Below, piece after piece: positions 55,823 through 64,000 of a DNA stretch of 64,000 nucleotides; the stretch's first letter is position 1, and each line of letters begins with the position of its first letter. The stretch is from Paracoccus halophilus (lineage in GTDB: Bacteria; Pseudomonadota; Alphaproteobacteria; Rhodobacterales; Rhodobacteraceae). Under the pieces are notes generated by a model. It was not told the DNA's origin, did not search any database, and saw only the letters and a list, made by a program, of their open reading frames with translations. The position numbers and the translations under genes are program-made. The DNA lies in assembly GCF_000763905.1 (NCBI RefSeq), contig NZ_JRKN01000003.1, positions 168,236 through 232,235 of the forward strand. Direction: 5' to 3'.

Positions 55823-56925
55823 GCCCCGCCGGCCCTCCGGATGGGAGGCCCGCCCCAGCCATCCCGCGCCTTCTTGCGCATGGCAGTGGCGAAGCGGATG
55901 GCAGCGGCAACCGGGGCAAAATGCTCACTGCGGATTTCCTCGCCGATCTCGACAGTCGCATGCAAGGCGCGAGCGCAGGGCGGATCCGACCAGATCGGCA
56001 CCTGATGTTCCTGAGCCCGTTCGCGAATTCGCCGCGCCACCTCGTCAACCCCCTTGGCAAGGCAGACCGGCGCCCGCCCGCTGCCACGCTTCCATTCCAG
56101 CGCCACAGCAAAATGCGTCGGGTTGACAACAATGACATCCGCCTTTTCGACGTCTGCAAGCATCGCATTCATGACGATATCGACCCCCTTCTGCCGGCGT
56201 GCAGCCTTTAAATGGGGGTCACCCTCGCTTTCCTTGTGCTCGTCCTGCATCTCTCGCCGGGACATGCGGTGGCGCATCAGATACTCCCTGCGCTTCCAGA
56301 GCAGGTCTATGACAGCGAACACCGCACCGATCGCCAGGGCCAGCATCAACGCTTGGCGCAGGATCACGCCAAGCCCCTGAACCCATTTCAAATCACCCAT
56401 CGCATCGACAGTGAACAGCCGTGCCAGCAACGAGACGTAAAGCAGCCAGCCACCGACGCAGACCAGAACGACCTTGCAAAGCGAGATCGCAAAGGTGACC
56501 AGCCCGCTCGTGCCGAACTTCTGAGCGGCGTTCTTGACCGGGTTGATCCGCTTGATATCCGGCGCAAGTTTCTTGGGCGTGAAAGTCACCGAACGCTGAG
56601 CCACAAGCCCCAGGATGATCGGCACCGACATGATCACGACCATGGTCAGCAACATCAGCCCGGCATGGGCTGAAAGCCCCCGCGCGATATCCATGACAGA
56701 GCGCCCCTCGGTATCGGGCCAGGGCTCGCTTCCCATCGCACGCGAGGCCATGCCGACCCAACCGGGCACAGCCCAAGAGATCGCGAATATCGAGGCGAAC
56801 CAGAATCCCAGATACATCAGCGCGGACTGCAACTCGGCCGAACGGGGAACGTCTCCCTCGCGCCGCGCCTTGCGCAGCCTGCCTTCCGACGGATCGAACT
56901 GTTTGTCGTCTTTTTCCTCGCTCAT
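55819..56925 (-). CDS. flhB: Flagellar export protein FlhB
   Basis: A protein of 368 residues. Four membrane helices (about residues 35-215) are followed by a cytoplasmic domain carrying the self-cleaving NPTH motif in VIVVNPTHFAVAL. It belongs to the export gate and switches substrate specificity from rod/hook to filament after cleavage. The N-terminus EKDDKQFDPSEGRLRKAREE-like sequence (seen: RLRKARREGDVPRS) is typical. Overlaps fliR and the FliJ-like gene by ATGA. Intact. Confidence 0.95.
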   Translation of the reverse strand: MSEEKDDKQFDPSEGRLRKARREGDVPRSAELQSALMYLGFWFASIFAISWAVPGWVGMASRAMGSEPWPDTEGRSVMDIARGLSAHAGLMLLTMVVIMSVPIILGLVAQRSVTFTPKKLAPDIKRINPVKNAAQKFGTSGLVTFAISLCKVVLVCVGGWLLYVSLLARLFTVDAMGDLKWVQGLGVILRQALMLALAIGAVFAVIDLLWKRREYLMRHRMSRREMQDEHKESEGDPHLKAARRQKGVDIVMNAMLADVEKADVIVVNPTHFAVALEWKRGSGRAPVCLAKGVDEVARRIRERAQEHQVPIWSDPPCARALHATVEIGEEIRSEHFAPVAAAIRFATAMRKKARDGWGGPPIRRAGGA

Positions 56926-57680
56926 GGCAGGTCCGTTTGCAACACATCAAGAACCGCATCCGCCCAGATCAATACGATCGACGGCGCCAGAAGCACCAGT
57001 GCCAGAAGCGCCAAGAAAATGGCGCCGGGGGCCGCGATGAAAACCACCGGAAGCGCCGGCATCACCTTGCTGACCATGCCCGACAACAGCTGGTATAGAA
57101 AGCCGCCAAGGATAAAGGGTGCGGCCAGAACCATCGCCAGGACGAAACCCCGCTGCACCAGGGAAATCGCGAGAGGCAGGATCCGGGTAACGTCAGGGAC
57201 CCCGCCAAGCGGAAGCAGCAGGAAACTCTCACGCAACATATCGCAGACCAGCAACGGAAATCCCAATGCCATGATCAGTGCAAGTCCGGCCAGGTGCAAA
57301 ATGCCCCCGATCGGATGCGGCGAATATTCGGTGGCTACTCCGACCAGTTGTGACAGCGACGCTGTTGCCGCGATCGCGGTCGCCGCCACATCCAGCGCCA
57401 CCGCAAAAAGACGCACCAATCCACCAAGCGCCAGCCCCGACAGCACCTCGATCCCACCAAGTAACGCCAAATGCGAGGCAGCGCCGGGCTGTTGTACAAG
57501 AGTGGCATAATCCGCAAGAACCGGCGTGATTGACATGGCCAGTGCAACGCGCACTCTGACTGGCAGGAACCTTTCGGAAAAGACCGGAAGCGCCAGAAGG
57601 CAGGCTTGAACCCGGCAATATGTCAGCAACATACCGACAAGCATCGCGACGGTTCCCGAGTCCAGCGCGGGCATCATCAT
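56922..57680 (-). CDS. fliR: Flagellar export gate protein FliR
   Basis: An inner-membrane protein of 252 residues with about six helices, part of the FliPQR export gate. LPVFSERFLPVRVRVALAMS resembles the conserved P-x-(F/G)-x(3)-P-x-R-x-(R/K) region, and LSGMVSKVMPALPVVFIAAP the C-terminal FliR region. ATGATGATG at 57680 overlaps the flhA stop, and I use the first of these; a TTG/ATG-like start at 57698 would extend into flhA. Overlaps flhB by ATGA. Confidence 0.92.
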   Translation of the reverse strand: MMMPALDSGTVAMLVGMLLTYCRVQACLLALPVFSERFLPVRVRVALAMSITPVLADYATLVQQPGAASHLALLGGIEVLSGLALGGLVRLFAVALDVAATAIAATASLSQLVGVATEYSPHPIGGILHLAGLALIMALGFPLLVCDMLRESFLLLPLGGVPDVTRILPLAISLVQRGFVLAMVLAAPFILGGFLYQLLSGMVSKVMPALPVVFIAAPGAIFLALLALVLLAPSIVLIWADAVLDVLQTDLP

Positions 57681-59764
57681 GGATTGACCGTACCGCAAAG
57701 CCGTACCCGGGCGGATGCGTCAATCTCGTCCAGACCGAGTACGGGAATCCCGATCCCCGACGAACTCAGCATCATCCGGATCAACCTGCGACGATGATCG
57801 GGCACAGCGAGCACCACTTCGTTCGCGGTCTGCAGACCGGAAAGTGTGGTCTGTACCGCCTCGGTAATACGTTTTTGAAGCTGCGGGATTGGTACATTGC
57901 CCGAGCGCGCGGCATCGCTTTCGGCGCGGGCAATCTCGGCTTCCCATTTCGGGTGAAGTTGCACGATATCCAGATGACCGTCATCACTCAGGAATTGCTC
58001 GGTGATCTGGCCACGCAGCCGCTTGCGTACCAACTCATAGACCGCCTCAGGCGTGGTTGCGCTGCGCGCCTCATGAACGGCATCCGTGATCAGAACAAGA
58101 TTGCGCACAGACAGGCGTTCATCCAGCATGCCGCGCAAAACGGCCAGTAATATTTCCGATGAAACCTTTTCAGGTACCATACTGTCGAAAAACCTTTGGT
58201 TCAATTGCGCGCGATGCTCATCCGAGACGCTGCAAAGCTCCCGAATCATGCGCTGCATCGAAGACATGGTCAGTAGCGCCGAAAGGTTGGATTTGACCAC
58301 CTCCATCAGGTGCGTGGAAAGAATCTCCATCGGCGTGACGACGGTCGCGCCGGAGATGGACGCATCATCCTGACGGTCGAGTGCGATCCACCGCGCCGGA
58401 CTGCCGTATACGGGCTCACGGATGCTTTCGCCGGGCAAGTCCTGCAAAACTGAATCTGCTCCCAATGCAAGCACGTTCCGGGGTTGAAGGACGCCGCGCC
58501 CCCTGATGACGCCCTGCAGCCGGATGACATATTCGCCGTCGCCAAAACCTGCACCATCCGTAATGCGGACATCCGGCAGGATCAGGCCATAAGCCTTGGC
58601 GATATGCAGCCGCAGGTTAGTGATCCTTTGCCCAAGGCCACGGCCGGCATCAAGTGCGCTCACAATCAGCCCGGCACCGATTTCGATACACAATTCGTCT
58701 GTATCCAGAACATCACCGATTCGTGTCTTAACGGGTGTCGCAAGCTCTTGTTCCTTAACCGATTCCGGTTGGGCTTCGAACTGAGCCTGTCGCGTTCGGA
58801 TGAACCACGCCGCCGCTGCCAGAGACGCCGCGAGGGTCAGAAAGATCAGCGCGGGCATGCCCGGCACCAGGCCGACTATCATCATCCCGCCCGCGCCGAC
58901 GGCCGGAACATGCCAGTTCGTTGTCAATTGCTGAGACAGCAGATCGGCGGTGGTTTCGGTCGCGCCCCCGCGCGACAGCAGCAATGCCGCCGCCATTGAG
59001 GTAATCAGCGACGGAATCTGACTGACCAACCCGTCACCGATGGTCAGTTTGGAATAGGTTTCGAGCGCCTCGCCAACCGGCATCGAGTGGACGAACACCC
59101 CCGCACCCAAACCGACGAAAAGGTTGATCATAGTGATCATGATACCCGCGATGGCATCGCCTTTGACGAACTTCGAGGCGCCGTCGAGCGAACCAAAAAA
59201 GCTGATCTCACGCTGCTCGCGGCTTCTGCGCCGCTTGGCCTCTTCGTGATCAATCGCCCCCGAGTTCAGATCACCGTCGATCGCCAACTGCTTGCCAGGC
59301 AACGAATCCAGCGCAAAGCGCGCCGAGACTTCAGCCATGCGCCCAGAGCCCTTTGTAATGACCATAAAATTCACCACCGAGATTACCCCGAACACCGTCA
59401 GGCCAATCAGCAACGATCCGCCGGCGACAAACTCGGCAAAACCGTTGATAACCTGTCCGGCCGCGGCGGGGCCGTTTTGGCCATCGGTCAGGATCAGGCG
59501 GGTGGACGAGATATTCAGCGACAGTCGAATCAGCAAAGATACCAACAACAGGACGGGAAAAGCCTGAAAGTCCGTCGGTCTTTCAACCAGCGAGGCCATG
59601 ACAAGAACGAGAGTCGCGGTCGCAATGGAAAGTGCTATTCCGACATCAAGAACCCCCGCAGGCATTGGAATAACCATTGACAAAACAATGAGTACCAGAA
59701 TGCCGGTGATCGCAAGTGGTCGGATGGACACTGCCATGCCCGAGGCTTGTTCGGCAATGCTCAT
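57677..59764 (-). CDS. flhA: Flagellar export gate protein FlhA
   Basis: A protein of 695 residues. The N-terminal 330 contain eight membrane helices and the conserved FHIPEP-type loops (SPARFALDSLPGKQLAIDGD in part, GDAIAGIMITMINL, PSLITSMAAALLLSRGG). The C-terminal cytoplasmic domain forms the nonameric ring that binds chaperone-substrate complexes and couples proton flow to export. ATGA overlaps with the small gene upstream and with fliR. Length is normal for the family. Confidence 0.96.
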   Translation of the reverse strand: MSIAEQASGMAVSIRPLAITGILVLIVLSMVIPMPAGVLDVGIALSIATATLVLVMASLVERPTDFQAFPVLLLVSLLIRLSLNISSTRLILTDGQNGPAAAGQVINGFAEFVAGGSLLIGLTVFGVISVVNFMVITKGSGRMAEVSARFALDSLPGKQLAIDGDLNSGAIDHEEAKRRRSREQREISFFGSLDGASKFVKGDAIAGIMITMINLFVGLGAGVFVHSMPVGEALETYSKLTIGDGLVSQIPSLITSMAAALLLSRGGATETTADLLSQQLTTNWHVPAVGAGGMMIVGLVPGMPALIFLTLAASLAAAAWFIRTRQAQFEAQPESVKEQELATPVKTRIGDVLDTDELCIEIGAGLIVSALDAGRGLGQRITNLRLHIAKAYGLILPDVRITDGAGFGDGEYVIRLQGVIRGRGVLQPRNVLALGADSVLQDLPGESIREPVYGSPARWIALDRQDDASISGATVVTPMEILSTHLMEVVKSNLSALLTMSSMQRMIRELCSVSDEHRAQLNQRFFDSMVPEKVSSEILLAVLRGMLDERLSVRNLVLITDAVHEARSATTPEAVYELVRKRLRGQITEQFLSDDGHLDIVQLHPKWEAEIARAESDAARSGNVPIPQLQKRITEAVQTTLSGLQTANEVVLAVPDHRRRLIRMMLSSSGIGIPVLGLDEIDASARVRLCGTVNP

Positions 59765-60030
59765 CTGGAAGGATCTCCCGGTCTGGCCGGAACAAGAAGG
59801 CGCTCTGAACTCCAGCTTGGGCCGGTCAACATTCCCGACCGGCGTAGAAAGATCAGCACTTCAATGCGATCCGCCGGTGCGAGAGCCATCAGGCGTGCAT
59901 CGAGATCGGGCGGCAAAGCTTCTCCGTTCAGCAGCAAATTGGTCACTTCGCGGATCAATCCTTCGCGAGTCACCGGCGTTTCGCTCGGCTCATTGGCCAG
60001 CGCGACCGAGATCAGCAAGAGCGCAATCAC
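59761..60030 (-). CDS. Small exported protein in the flagellar operon
   Basis: A protein of 89 residues that I do not recognise. It starts with GTG at 60030, overlapping the motA stop as GTGA, and its end overlaps flhA by ATGA. MIALLLISVALANEPSETPV is a short signal peptide with an Ala-x-Ala-type site (VALA/NE). The mature part has EGLIREVTNLLLNGEALPPD and LMALAPADRIEVLIFLRRSG, amphipathic helices with no cysteine. Tight coupling on both sides implies a structural or assembly role in the flagellum, in the periplasm. The longer frame back to 60123 overlaps motA and is rejected. Confidence 0.65.
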   Translation of the reverse strand: MIALLLISVALANEPSETPVTREGLIREVTNLLLNGEALPPDLDARLMALAPADRIEVLIFLRRSGMLTGPSWSSERLLVPARPGDPSR

Positions 60031-60893
60031 GACGCCCTCTTGAGTTCTTTCAGGACATTTTCCAGCGCATTGAATGAAGGCCGCACATGTTCGGGCGCCG
60101 CTTGACGCCCGACCTCGACGCAAAGGTTGGTCGCATGCTGGTGAAGGCCTGCAACCAATACCGATTTTATCACGTCATAGAACGCCTGATCCTGCTTTAT
60201 CACGGCCGAAAGCCGCTGCGCAAAAGGCGCCACGATCGCATAGGCCAAAAACACCCCTAGGAACGTGCCGACCAAAGCCCCACCGATCATCTTGCCTAAA
60301 ACCTCTGGCGGCTGATCGATCGCGCTCATGGTCTTGATCACCCCCAAGACCGCAGCCACAATACCCAACGCGGGCAAGGCGTCCGCCATGTTTTGCAGCG
60401 CATGAGGAGCGTGCATCGCCTCCTCGTTCATCAACCCGATTCTTTGCGACAGCATCTCTTCGACCTGATAGGGATCGTCATAATTCAGACTGGTAGAACG
60501 CAGCGTATCAGCAATCAGGCCAACGGCATGCTCATCCACCAGAATCTTGGGGTATGCCTGGAAAATCGGCGATTCATGGGGGTTCTCGATATGCTCCTCA
60601 AGCTCGACCGGGCTTGAGCGCGCAATGCGCAGCAGTTGGAAAAGCAGACACAACACATCCTGCAAGTCTGTTTCATGCCATTGCGTCCCCTTAAGACTGC
60701 GCCCAATACCAGAAAGCGATTGTTTGATAACGCACGTTTCATTCGAAAGCAGGAACGAACCGATTGCGGCACCACCAATCATCATCAGCTCAAACGGCAA
60801 TGAGTGCATGATCACACCCAGTTTTCCGCCCGCAAGAATATAACCTCCGAACACCATCACGAAGGTTACCACAATGCCGATCATGCCAAACAT
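60027..60893 (-). CDS. motA: Flagellar stator protein MotA
   Basis: An inner-membrane protein of 288 residues. Four helices are at the termini and middle (MFGMIGIVVTFVMVFGGYIL; FELMMIGGAAIGSFLLS; NMADALPALGIVAAVLGVIK; ALVGTFLGVFLAYAIVAPFA). The large cytoplasmic loop carries the charged residues that contact FliG. It forms the proton channel with MotB, whose gene is not in the window. ATG 60893 is preceded by AGGAGG; the longer frame to 61025 overlaps motE. Confidence 0.95.
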   Translation of the reverse strand: MFGMIGIVVTFVMVFGGYILAGGKLGVIMHSLPFELMMIGGAAIGSFLLSNETCVIKQSLSGIGRSLKGTQWHETDLQDVLCLLFQLLRIARSSPVELEEHIENPHESPIFQAYPKILVDEHAVGLIADTLRSTSLNYDDPYQVEEMLSQRIGLMNEEAMHAPHALQNMADALPALGIVAAVLGVIKTMSAIDQPPEVLGKMIGGALVGTFLGVFLAYAIVAPFAQRLSAVIKQDQAFYDVIKSVLVAGLHQHATNLCVEVGRQAAPEHVRPSFNALENVLKELKRAS

Positions 60894-60897
60894 GGTT

Positions 60898-61443
60898 TCA
60901 CCTGCCTCCTGACATCCTGATTGCGCCCATATATGACGTGAGTACTGCCGCACGCTCTGGCTCGACCGAAGCCATGATCCGCGCGCCGGTTTCAGGCTGC
61001 ACGCGCGCGAGTATCTGCGCAGCAAAATCGGGAGGCAGATTAGATATAACCATAGCCGCCTGCTCCGGCTTCATCTGATCATAAACCGCTATCAACCGGG
61101 CTATATCATCGTTCTGAACCTGTTGTTGACCCGCATCTCTTCGAGCGTTTAGCTGCCTTAGCTTGCGTAGCTCGACAAGCTTTTCCGTCAGCTGCTTTTC
61201 GGCAAAGGCGATTTCAGCCTTTTTTCGCTCCATTTCCTGGATATACCTGTCCATTCGCTGGGATCTTTGCCGTAAGGTATCGGCCAGCGCGACAACCTCG
61301 GGAACATCCATACACCCTGCCAACAACTCGGGAGGTTCGGCATTCGCCGCCAGGCGCGCTGAACCATCCACCAACATGACGCCTTGCGCCGCTGCAGCCA
61401 ACACCATTACGCTGCCCAGAATAGAAAGTATCGGCCTGCGCAT
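60898..61443 (-). CDS. motE: MotE-type flagellar motor chaperone
   Basis: A protein of 181 residues with an N-terminal signal or anchor (ILSILGSVMVLAAAAQG), a coiled coil (MDRYIQEMERKKAEIAFAEK), and a C-terminal MgtE-N-like domain (MKPEQAAMVISNLPPDFAAQ, ARIMASVEPERAAVLTSYMG). In Sinorhizobium MotE is a periplasmic chaperone for the motor protein MotC. ATG 61443 follows GAGG and is preferred to the 61509 start, which would overlap the neighbouring gene. Lies 4 bp upstream of motA. Confidence 0.88.
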   Translation of the reverse strand: MRRPILSILGSVMVLAAAAQGVMLVDGSARLAANAEPPELLAGCMDVPEVVALADTLRQRSQRMDRYIQEMERKKAEIAFAEKQLTEKLVELRKLRQLNARRDAGQQQVQNDDIARLIAVYDQMKPEQAAMVISNLPPDFAAQILARVQPETGARIMASVEPERAAVLTSYMGAIRMSGGR

Positions 61444-61447
61444 AATA

Positions 61448-61783
61448 TCAAGCCTCCTCACGCCGACGACGGCGTTGAAGTCGCGAGGGACGCGTCGCGA
61501 TGTTTTCATTTAACTTTTTATTCAGCGCCAAGAAGGCACGCTCTTCCTTGGCTCTTTCTATTTCCTCCGAAAGAGAGCGGGTAGCGCGCATCGCCTCGGC
61601 TTTGGCCAAGATGATCGAATTTTCCAGCCGGCTGATTTCACTGGTCATCACCGCGATGGCTCCGCCCAGACCATTTTCCAAATCATTCAGCATTCTGAGC
61701 CGGCGCGCCAGCGCAAAGCAGAAAAATGCAAGGCCGACGGTGAAAGTAATCAGCAAGGTTTGTAAAATCTGCGCGATTGTCAT
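61448..61783 (-). CDS. Small membrane protein of the flagellar operon (DUF6468-like)
   Basis: A protein of 111 residues. One N-terminal helix (TIAQILQTLLITFTVGLAFF) is followed by a cytoplasmic coiled coil (DLENGLGGAIAVMTSEISRL...) and a strongly basic end (RPSRLQRRRRREEA). This resembles the DUF6468 proteins encoded near fliL/motE in Alphaproteobacteria; the family assignment is tentative. The function is unknown. ATGA-coupled to fliL. Confidence 0.65.
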   Translation of the reverse strand: MTIAQILQTLLITFTVGLAFFCFALARRLRMLNDLENGLGGAIAVMTSEISRLENSIILAKAEAMRATRSLSEEIERAKEERAFLALNKKLNENIATRPSRLQRRRRREEA

Positions 61784-62262
61784 TGAATGCGGAACTCCGT
61801 GATGAGCAAGTCGGTAAATGCGCTTTTCCCAAGGACGTATACCGCCCGGGTCGCTAGCTCGTTCCTGATAATGTCAAGGATCCCGCGGCGCTCAAAAGCC
61901 GATGGATCAACATCAGAAAGAAAGCTATTAAAGCTGTCCAGCAGGCGAGGCGTCAGGTGCTCTACCTCTGCGCGGTGAGTTGAATCTGTCTCGACCTTGA
62001 TCGTCATGACAATCATACGCATTTCCGAGCCCGAAAGCGTCAGAACGATTTGCGGCAAATCCACGAATTCCTCCGCGTATCCACCTTCTTCCGCAGATTT
62101 TTCTTCCCCGGCGGCAATGATATCCGCCGGCGACCAGAAACCCAGATAGGTGGACGCAAAGCCACCTGCGGCTGCGCCGACAAGCAGGCCGGCCAACAGT
62201 AGCATTCGACGCAGGCCCGCGCCGGTCTCTTTTTCCTCAACTATATCTGTGACGTCGGCCAT
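61780..62262 (-). CDS. fliL: Flagellar basal-body protein FliL
   Basis: A protein of 160 residues with one membrane helix (RRMLLLAGLLVGAAAGGFAS) and a periplasmic stomatin-like domain (FVDLPQIVLTLSGSEMRMIV, then VETDSTHRAEVEHLTPRLLD and a late VLGKSAFTDLLITEFRIQ). FliL rings surround the stator and support torque. It is the first gene of the minus-strand flagellar operon, divergent from fliF. Confidence 0.93.
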   Translation of the reverse strand: MADVTDIVEEKETGAGLRRMLLLAGLLVGAAAGGFASTYLGFWSPADIIAAGEEKSAEEGGYAEEFVDLPQIVLTLSGSEMRMIVMTIKVETDSTHRAEVEHLTPRLLDSFNSFLSDVDPSAFERRGILDIIRNELATRAVYVLGKSAFTDLLITEFRIQ

Positions 62263-62304
62263 GGTGATTCTCCGTCGATCTGTCGACTGAATATCATTCC
62301 GGGA

Positions 62305-62319
62305 CTAACCAATTCTTAA
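62305..62319. promoter_or_regulatory. CtrA-like box between fliL and fliF
   Basis: CTAA-N7-TTAA matches the CtrA consensus TTAA-N7-TTAA at seven of eight positions with exact spacing. It lies midway in the 113-bp divergent spacer. Flagellar genes of Rhodobacterales depend on CtrA, so control of both operons from here is plausible. Binding is not shown. Confidence 0.5.
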
Positions 62320-62375
62320 TCGCCGTTGTGCCATGAAGGACCCAACAAGGAAAAACTGATTCGAAGGGAACGGTT

Positions 62376-63713
62376 TTGCTGAAGCTGCAACACTACTGGC
62401 GCGAAAGAAGCACGAAGCAACGAGCACTTCTTGTTGTTGCTTTTTTGTTTACATTTCTGGCGATCACCACATTGTCGTGGTTCGCCAGCCGTCCGGGAAT
62501 GGCATTGCTTTATTCCGGTTTGGAGGCCAAGCAGTCGGGCGCGGTTATGGCGGCTGTCGAAAGATCTGGCATCCCCTACGAAATCCGAGGCGATTCGATC
62601 TGGGTTGAGCAAAGCCGTCGCGATGAACTGCGAATGACGCTTGCTGGCGAGGGGCTGCCTGCAGCAAGTGGCGCGGGCTACGAAATACTGGATGGCATGT
62701 CGGGCTTTGGCACCACTTCGCAGATGTTCGATGCGGCCTATTGGCGCGCCAAAGAGGGCGAACTTGCCCGCACGATCCTGGCTCTGCCGAATGTTGAGAC
62801 GGCGCGCGTACATCTTGCCGTGCCGAATGGGCGTGGATATCGCCGTGATAGCCTGCCGAGCGCCTCGGTCACGGTTTCGACAACAGGCGCCCCCCTCAGC
62901 AAGGCGCAATCCGAGGCGTTAAAATTCATGGTATCCTCCGGCGTGCCTGGAATGGCGGCGGATAGCGTGACGGTCATCGACAGCGAGCTTGGAGTTGTAT
63001 CTTCAGGCGAGGGATTCGCGGGCAAGGACCGCGAGACCGAGATCAAGCGCAACGTCGAACGGATTCTGGAAGCCCATGTCGGTCCGGGAAATGCGATTGT
63101 CGAACTCAACCTGGACGTGGTGACAGAAACCGAACGACTTACCGAGCAGCGCTTCGATCCCCAAGAGCGCGCCTTGATCGCGCAGGAAAGCGAAGAAACC
63201 ACCGATCAGAGCAGCAACTCTCAAAAAGGTGCTGTAACAGCCGCTTCGAATCTGCCCGAGGGGCAAGACGAGGATGGCGACCGAAGCCAATCGTCCCGTT
63301 CCGAAACCCGGCAAAGATCCAATTTCGAGGTCAGTACTGTCACCCGTGAAGTTTCGCGCCAGCCCGGCTCGACCCGCCGTCTAACGGTCGCGGTCCTGAT
63401 TAATGGCGTTCCGCAAAACGGTGCGGACGGGCTGATAACGCTGGCTCCGCGGGAAGAGGCCGATCTTCAGTCAATTCGTGAACTTGTTGCCGCAGCCGTC
63501 GGTTTCGATGAGACTCGGGGGGATGCGATCACCGTGAAGTCGCTTCCCTTTGCATCGCTTACCGAAGCCGGGACACTTGCCAGCCGGGGCGGGTTGCTCT
63601 CGCAACTCGATCTGAACGGGTTGACCCGTATCGCACTGGTCGGATTCTTCGCACTGGCACTGGCCCTGTTCCTGCTTCGGCCGATCCTAAGAGCCAGATT
63701 CAAAACGAGATGA
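62376..63713 (+). CDS. fliF: Flagellar MS-ring protein FliF, probably truncated
   Basis: 445 residues; intact FliF is usually about 530-570. The first membrane helix (TKQRALLVVAFLFTFLAITT), the ring-building motifs (FASRPGMALLYSGLEAKQSG in part, YEILDGMSGFGTTSQMFDAA) and the periplasmic beta-collar region are present. The second helix (RIALVGFFALALALFLLRPI) is followed by only RARFKTR and TGA. The missing tail normally binds FliG. An IS5-family gene begins within 10 bp, so truncation by insertion is likely. TTG at 62376 with AAGGGAA upstream is the best start. Confidence 0.85.
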   Translation: MLKLQHYWRERSTKQRALLVVAFLFTFLAITTLSWFASRPGMALLYSGLEAKQSGAVMAAVERSGIPYEIRGDSIWVEQSRRDELRMTLAGEGLPAASGAGYEILDGMSGFGTTSQMFDAAYWRAKEGELARTILALPNVETARVHLAVPNGRGYRRDSLPSASVTVSTTGAPLSKAQSEALKFMVSSGVPGMAADSVTVIDSELGVVSSGEGFAGKDRETEIKRNVERILEAHVGPGNAIVELNLDVVTETERLTEQRFDPQERALIAQESEETTDQSSNSQKGAVTAASNLPEGQDEDGDRSQSSRSETRQRSNFEVSTVTREVSRQPGSTRRLTVAVLINGVPQNGADGLITLAPREEADLQSIRELVAAAVGFDETRGDAITVKSLPFASLTEAGTLASRGGLLSQLDLNGLTRIALVGFFALALALFLLRPILRARFKTR

Positions 63714-63719
63714 ATGATT

Positions 63720-64000
63720 TCAATCTGTTGCGATTGCCCTGGTCATGCGCCTGATATGTGCGATGAGAACCCATGCCTCTGCGCTCTCGATGGATTTCTC
63801 CCAATCCTTTGCCAGCCTGCGGCATCTCCCCAGCCAGGCGAAGGTGCGCTCCACGACCCACCTTCGGGGCAGGACCTCGAAGCCTTGCGCCGCGTCGGAT
63901 CGTTTGACGATCTCGATGGTCCAGCGGCCAATACCGATCAGAGCCTCGCGCAGTTTTGGTCCTGCATATCCTCCGTCCGCGAAGACATGGCGCAGCTTCG
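63720..64000 (-). mobile_element. IS5-family element, 3' part of transposase
   Basis: The minus strand reads KLRHVFADGGYAGPKLREAL, GRWTIEIVKRSDAAQGFEVL, PRRWVVERTFAWLGRCRRLA and KSIESAEAWVLIAHIRRMTR, then AIATD and stop at 63720. This is the C-terminal catalytic region of an IS5-family (IS427/IS1031-like) transposase, including the conserved VVERTF(A/S)WL with its Glu. The gene continues beyond the right edge. The outer end of the element lies between about 63685 and 63719, at the 3' end of fliF; I could not fix the terminal repeat. Confidence 0.85.

Overview
The window looks like a chromosomal segment of a Paracoccus-like member of the Rhodobacteraceae (Alphaproteobacteria). The evidence is very high GC, dense ATGA/TGATG-coupled operons, an accB-accC-aat-DUF2155-mlaD-NDUFA12 block, a fabA-fabB-fabI block, a TauR/Tpa pair, a PcaQ-controlled pca cluster and a flagellar operon of the alphaproteobacterial type. 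The genus is inferred from gene content; no rRNA or other marker gene is present. No rRNA, tRNA or CRISPR array was recognised.

Layout. 1-536: 3' end of proS. 675-9899: a nine-gene surface-polysaccharide operon. It holds gmd, a GDP-fucose-synthase-like reductase and a PLP dehydratase with His-His in place of the usual Schiff-base Lys, which together suggest GDP-colitose synthesis. These are followed by a CE2-like SGNH esterase, a GT61 glycosyltransferase, a serine-acetyltransferase-like enzyme, and an AMP ligase/ACP/PLP-decarboxylase trio like those linked to exosortase-A systems, but with no exosortase here. 10046-16175: complete mrpABCDEFG Na+/H+ antiporter operon (A and B fused), convergent with aroK-aroB. 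17889-24083: a small membrane protein, a secreted protein, xerD, a CorC/HlyC-type CBS protein and a large fucosyltransferase-like protein. 24178-32137: tkt, a DMT exporter, an LpxL-like acyltransferase, accBC, aat, DUF2155, mlaD and NDUFA12. 32228-34780: alkylation-repair set alkB-ada-PF09859-type oxygenase. 34992-38808: taurine module tpa-tauR and a GntR/FCD regulator with a good operator. 38829-44657: protocatechuate branch of the beta-ketoadipate pathway (pcaQ, pcaDCHG, a beta-keto-acid cleavage enzyme, pcaB). 44847-48239: fabA-fabB-fabI plus a hydrolase.

48239-55110 is an insertion-sequence graveyard. An IS630-type element abuts an IS66 element that is itself split by an IS110/IS1111-type element. 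Next come two inverted, similarly truncated IS701 fragments flanking a decayed IS1182. None of the transposases except the IS66 TnpB accessory protein looks intact.

55407-63713 is part of a flagellar locus. One minus-strand operon runs fliL, a small membrane protein, motE, motA, a small exported protein, flhA, fliR, flhB and a FliJ-like coiled coil. It is divergent from fliF across a spacer holding a CtrA-like box. fliF stops right after its second membrane segment, next to an IS5-family transposase that runs off the window. The flagellar block is therefore bordered by IS elements on both sides and fliF probably lacks its FliG-binding tail.

The observations most worth following up are the dideoxysugar plus ligase/ACP/decarboxylase polysaccharide operon, the probable replacement of PcaIJF by a BKACE enzyme, the IS-broken fliF, and the palindromic IS701/IS1182 structure. 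All functional statements are read from sequence and family knowledge; no database search was run.
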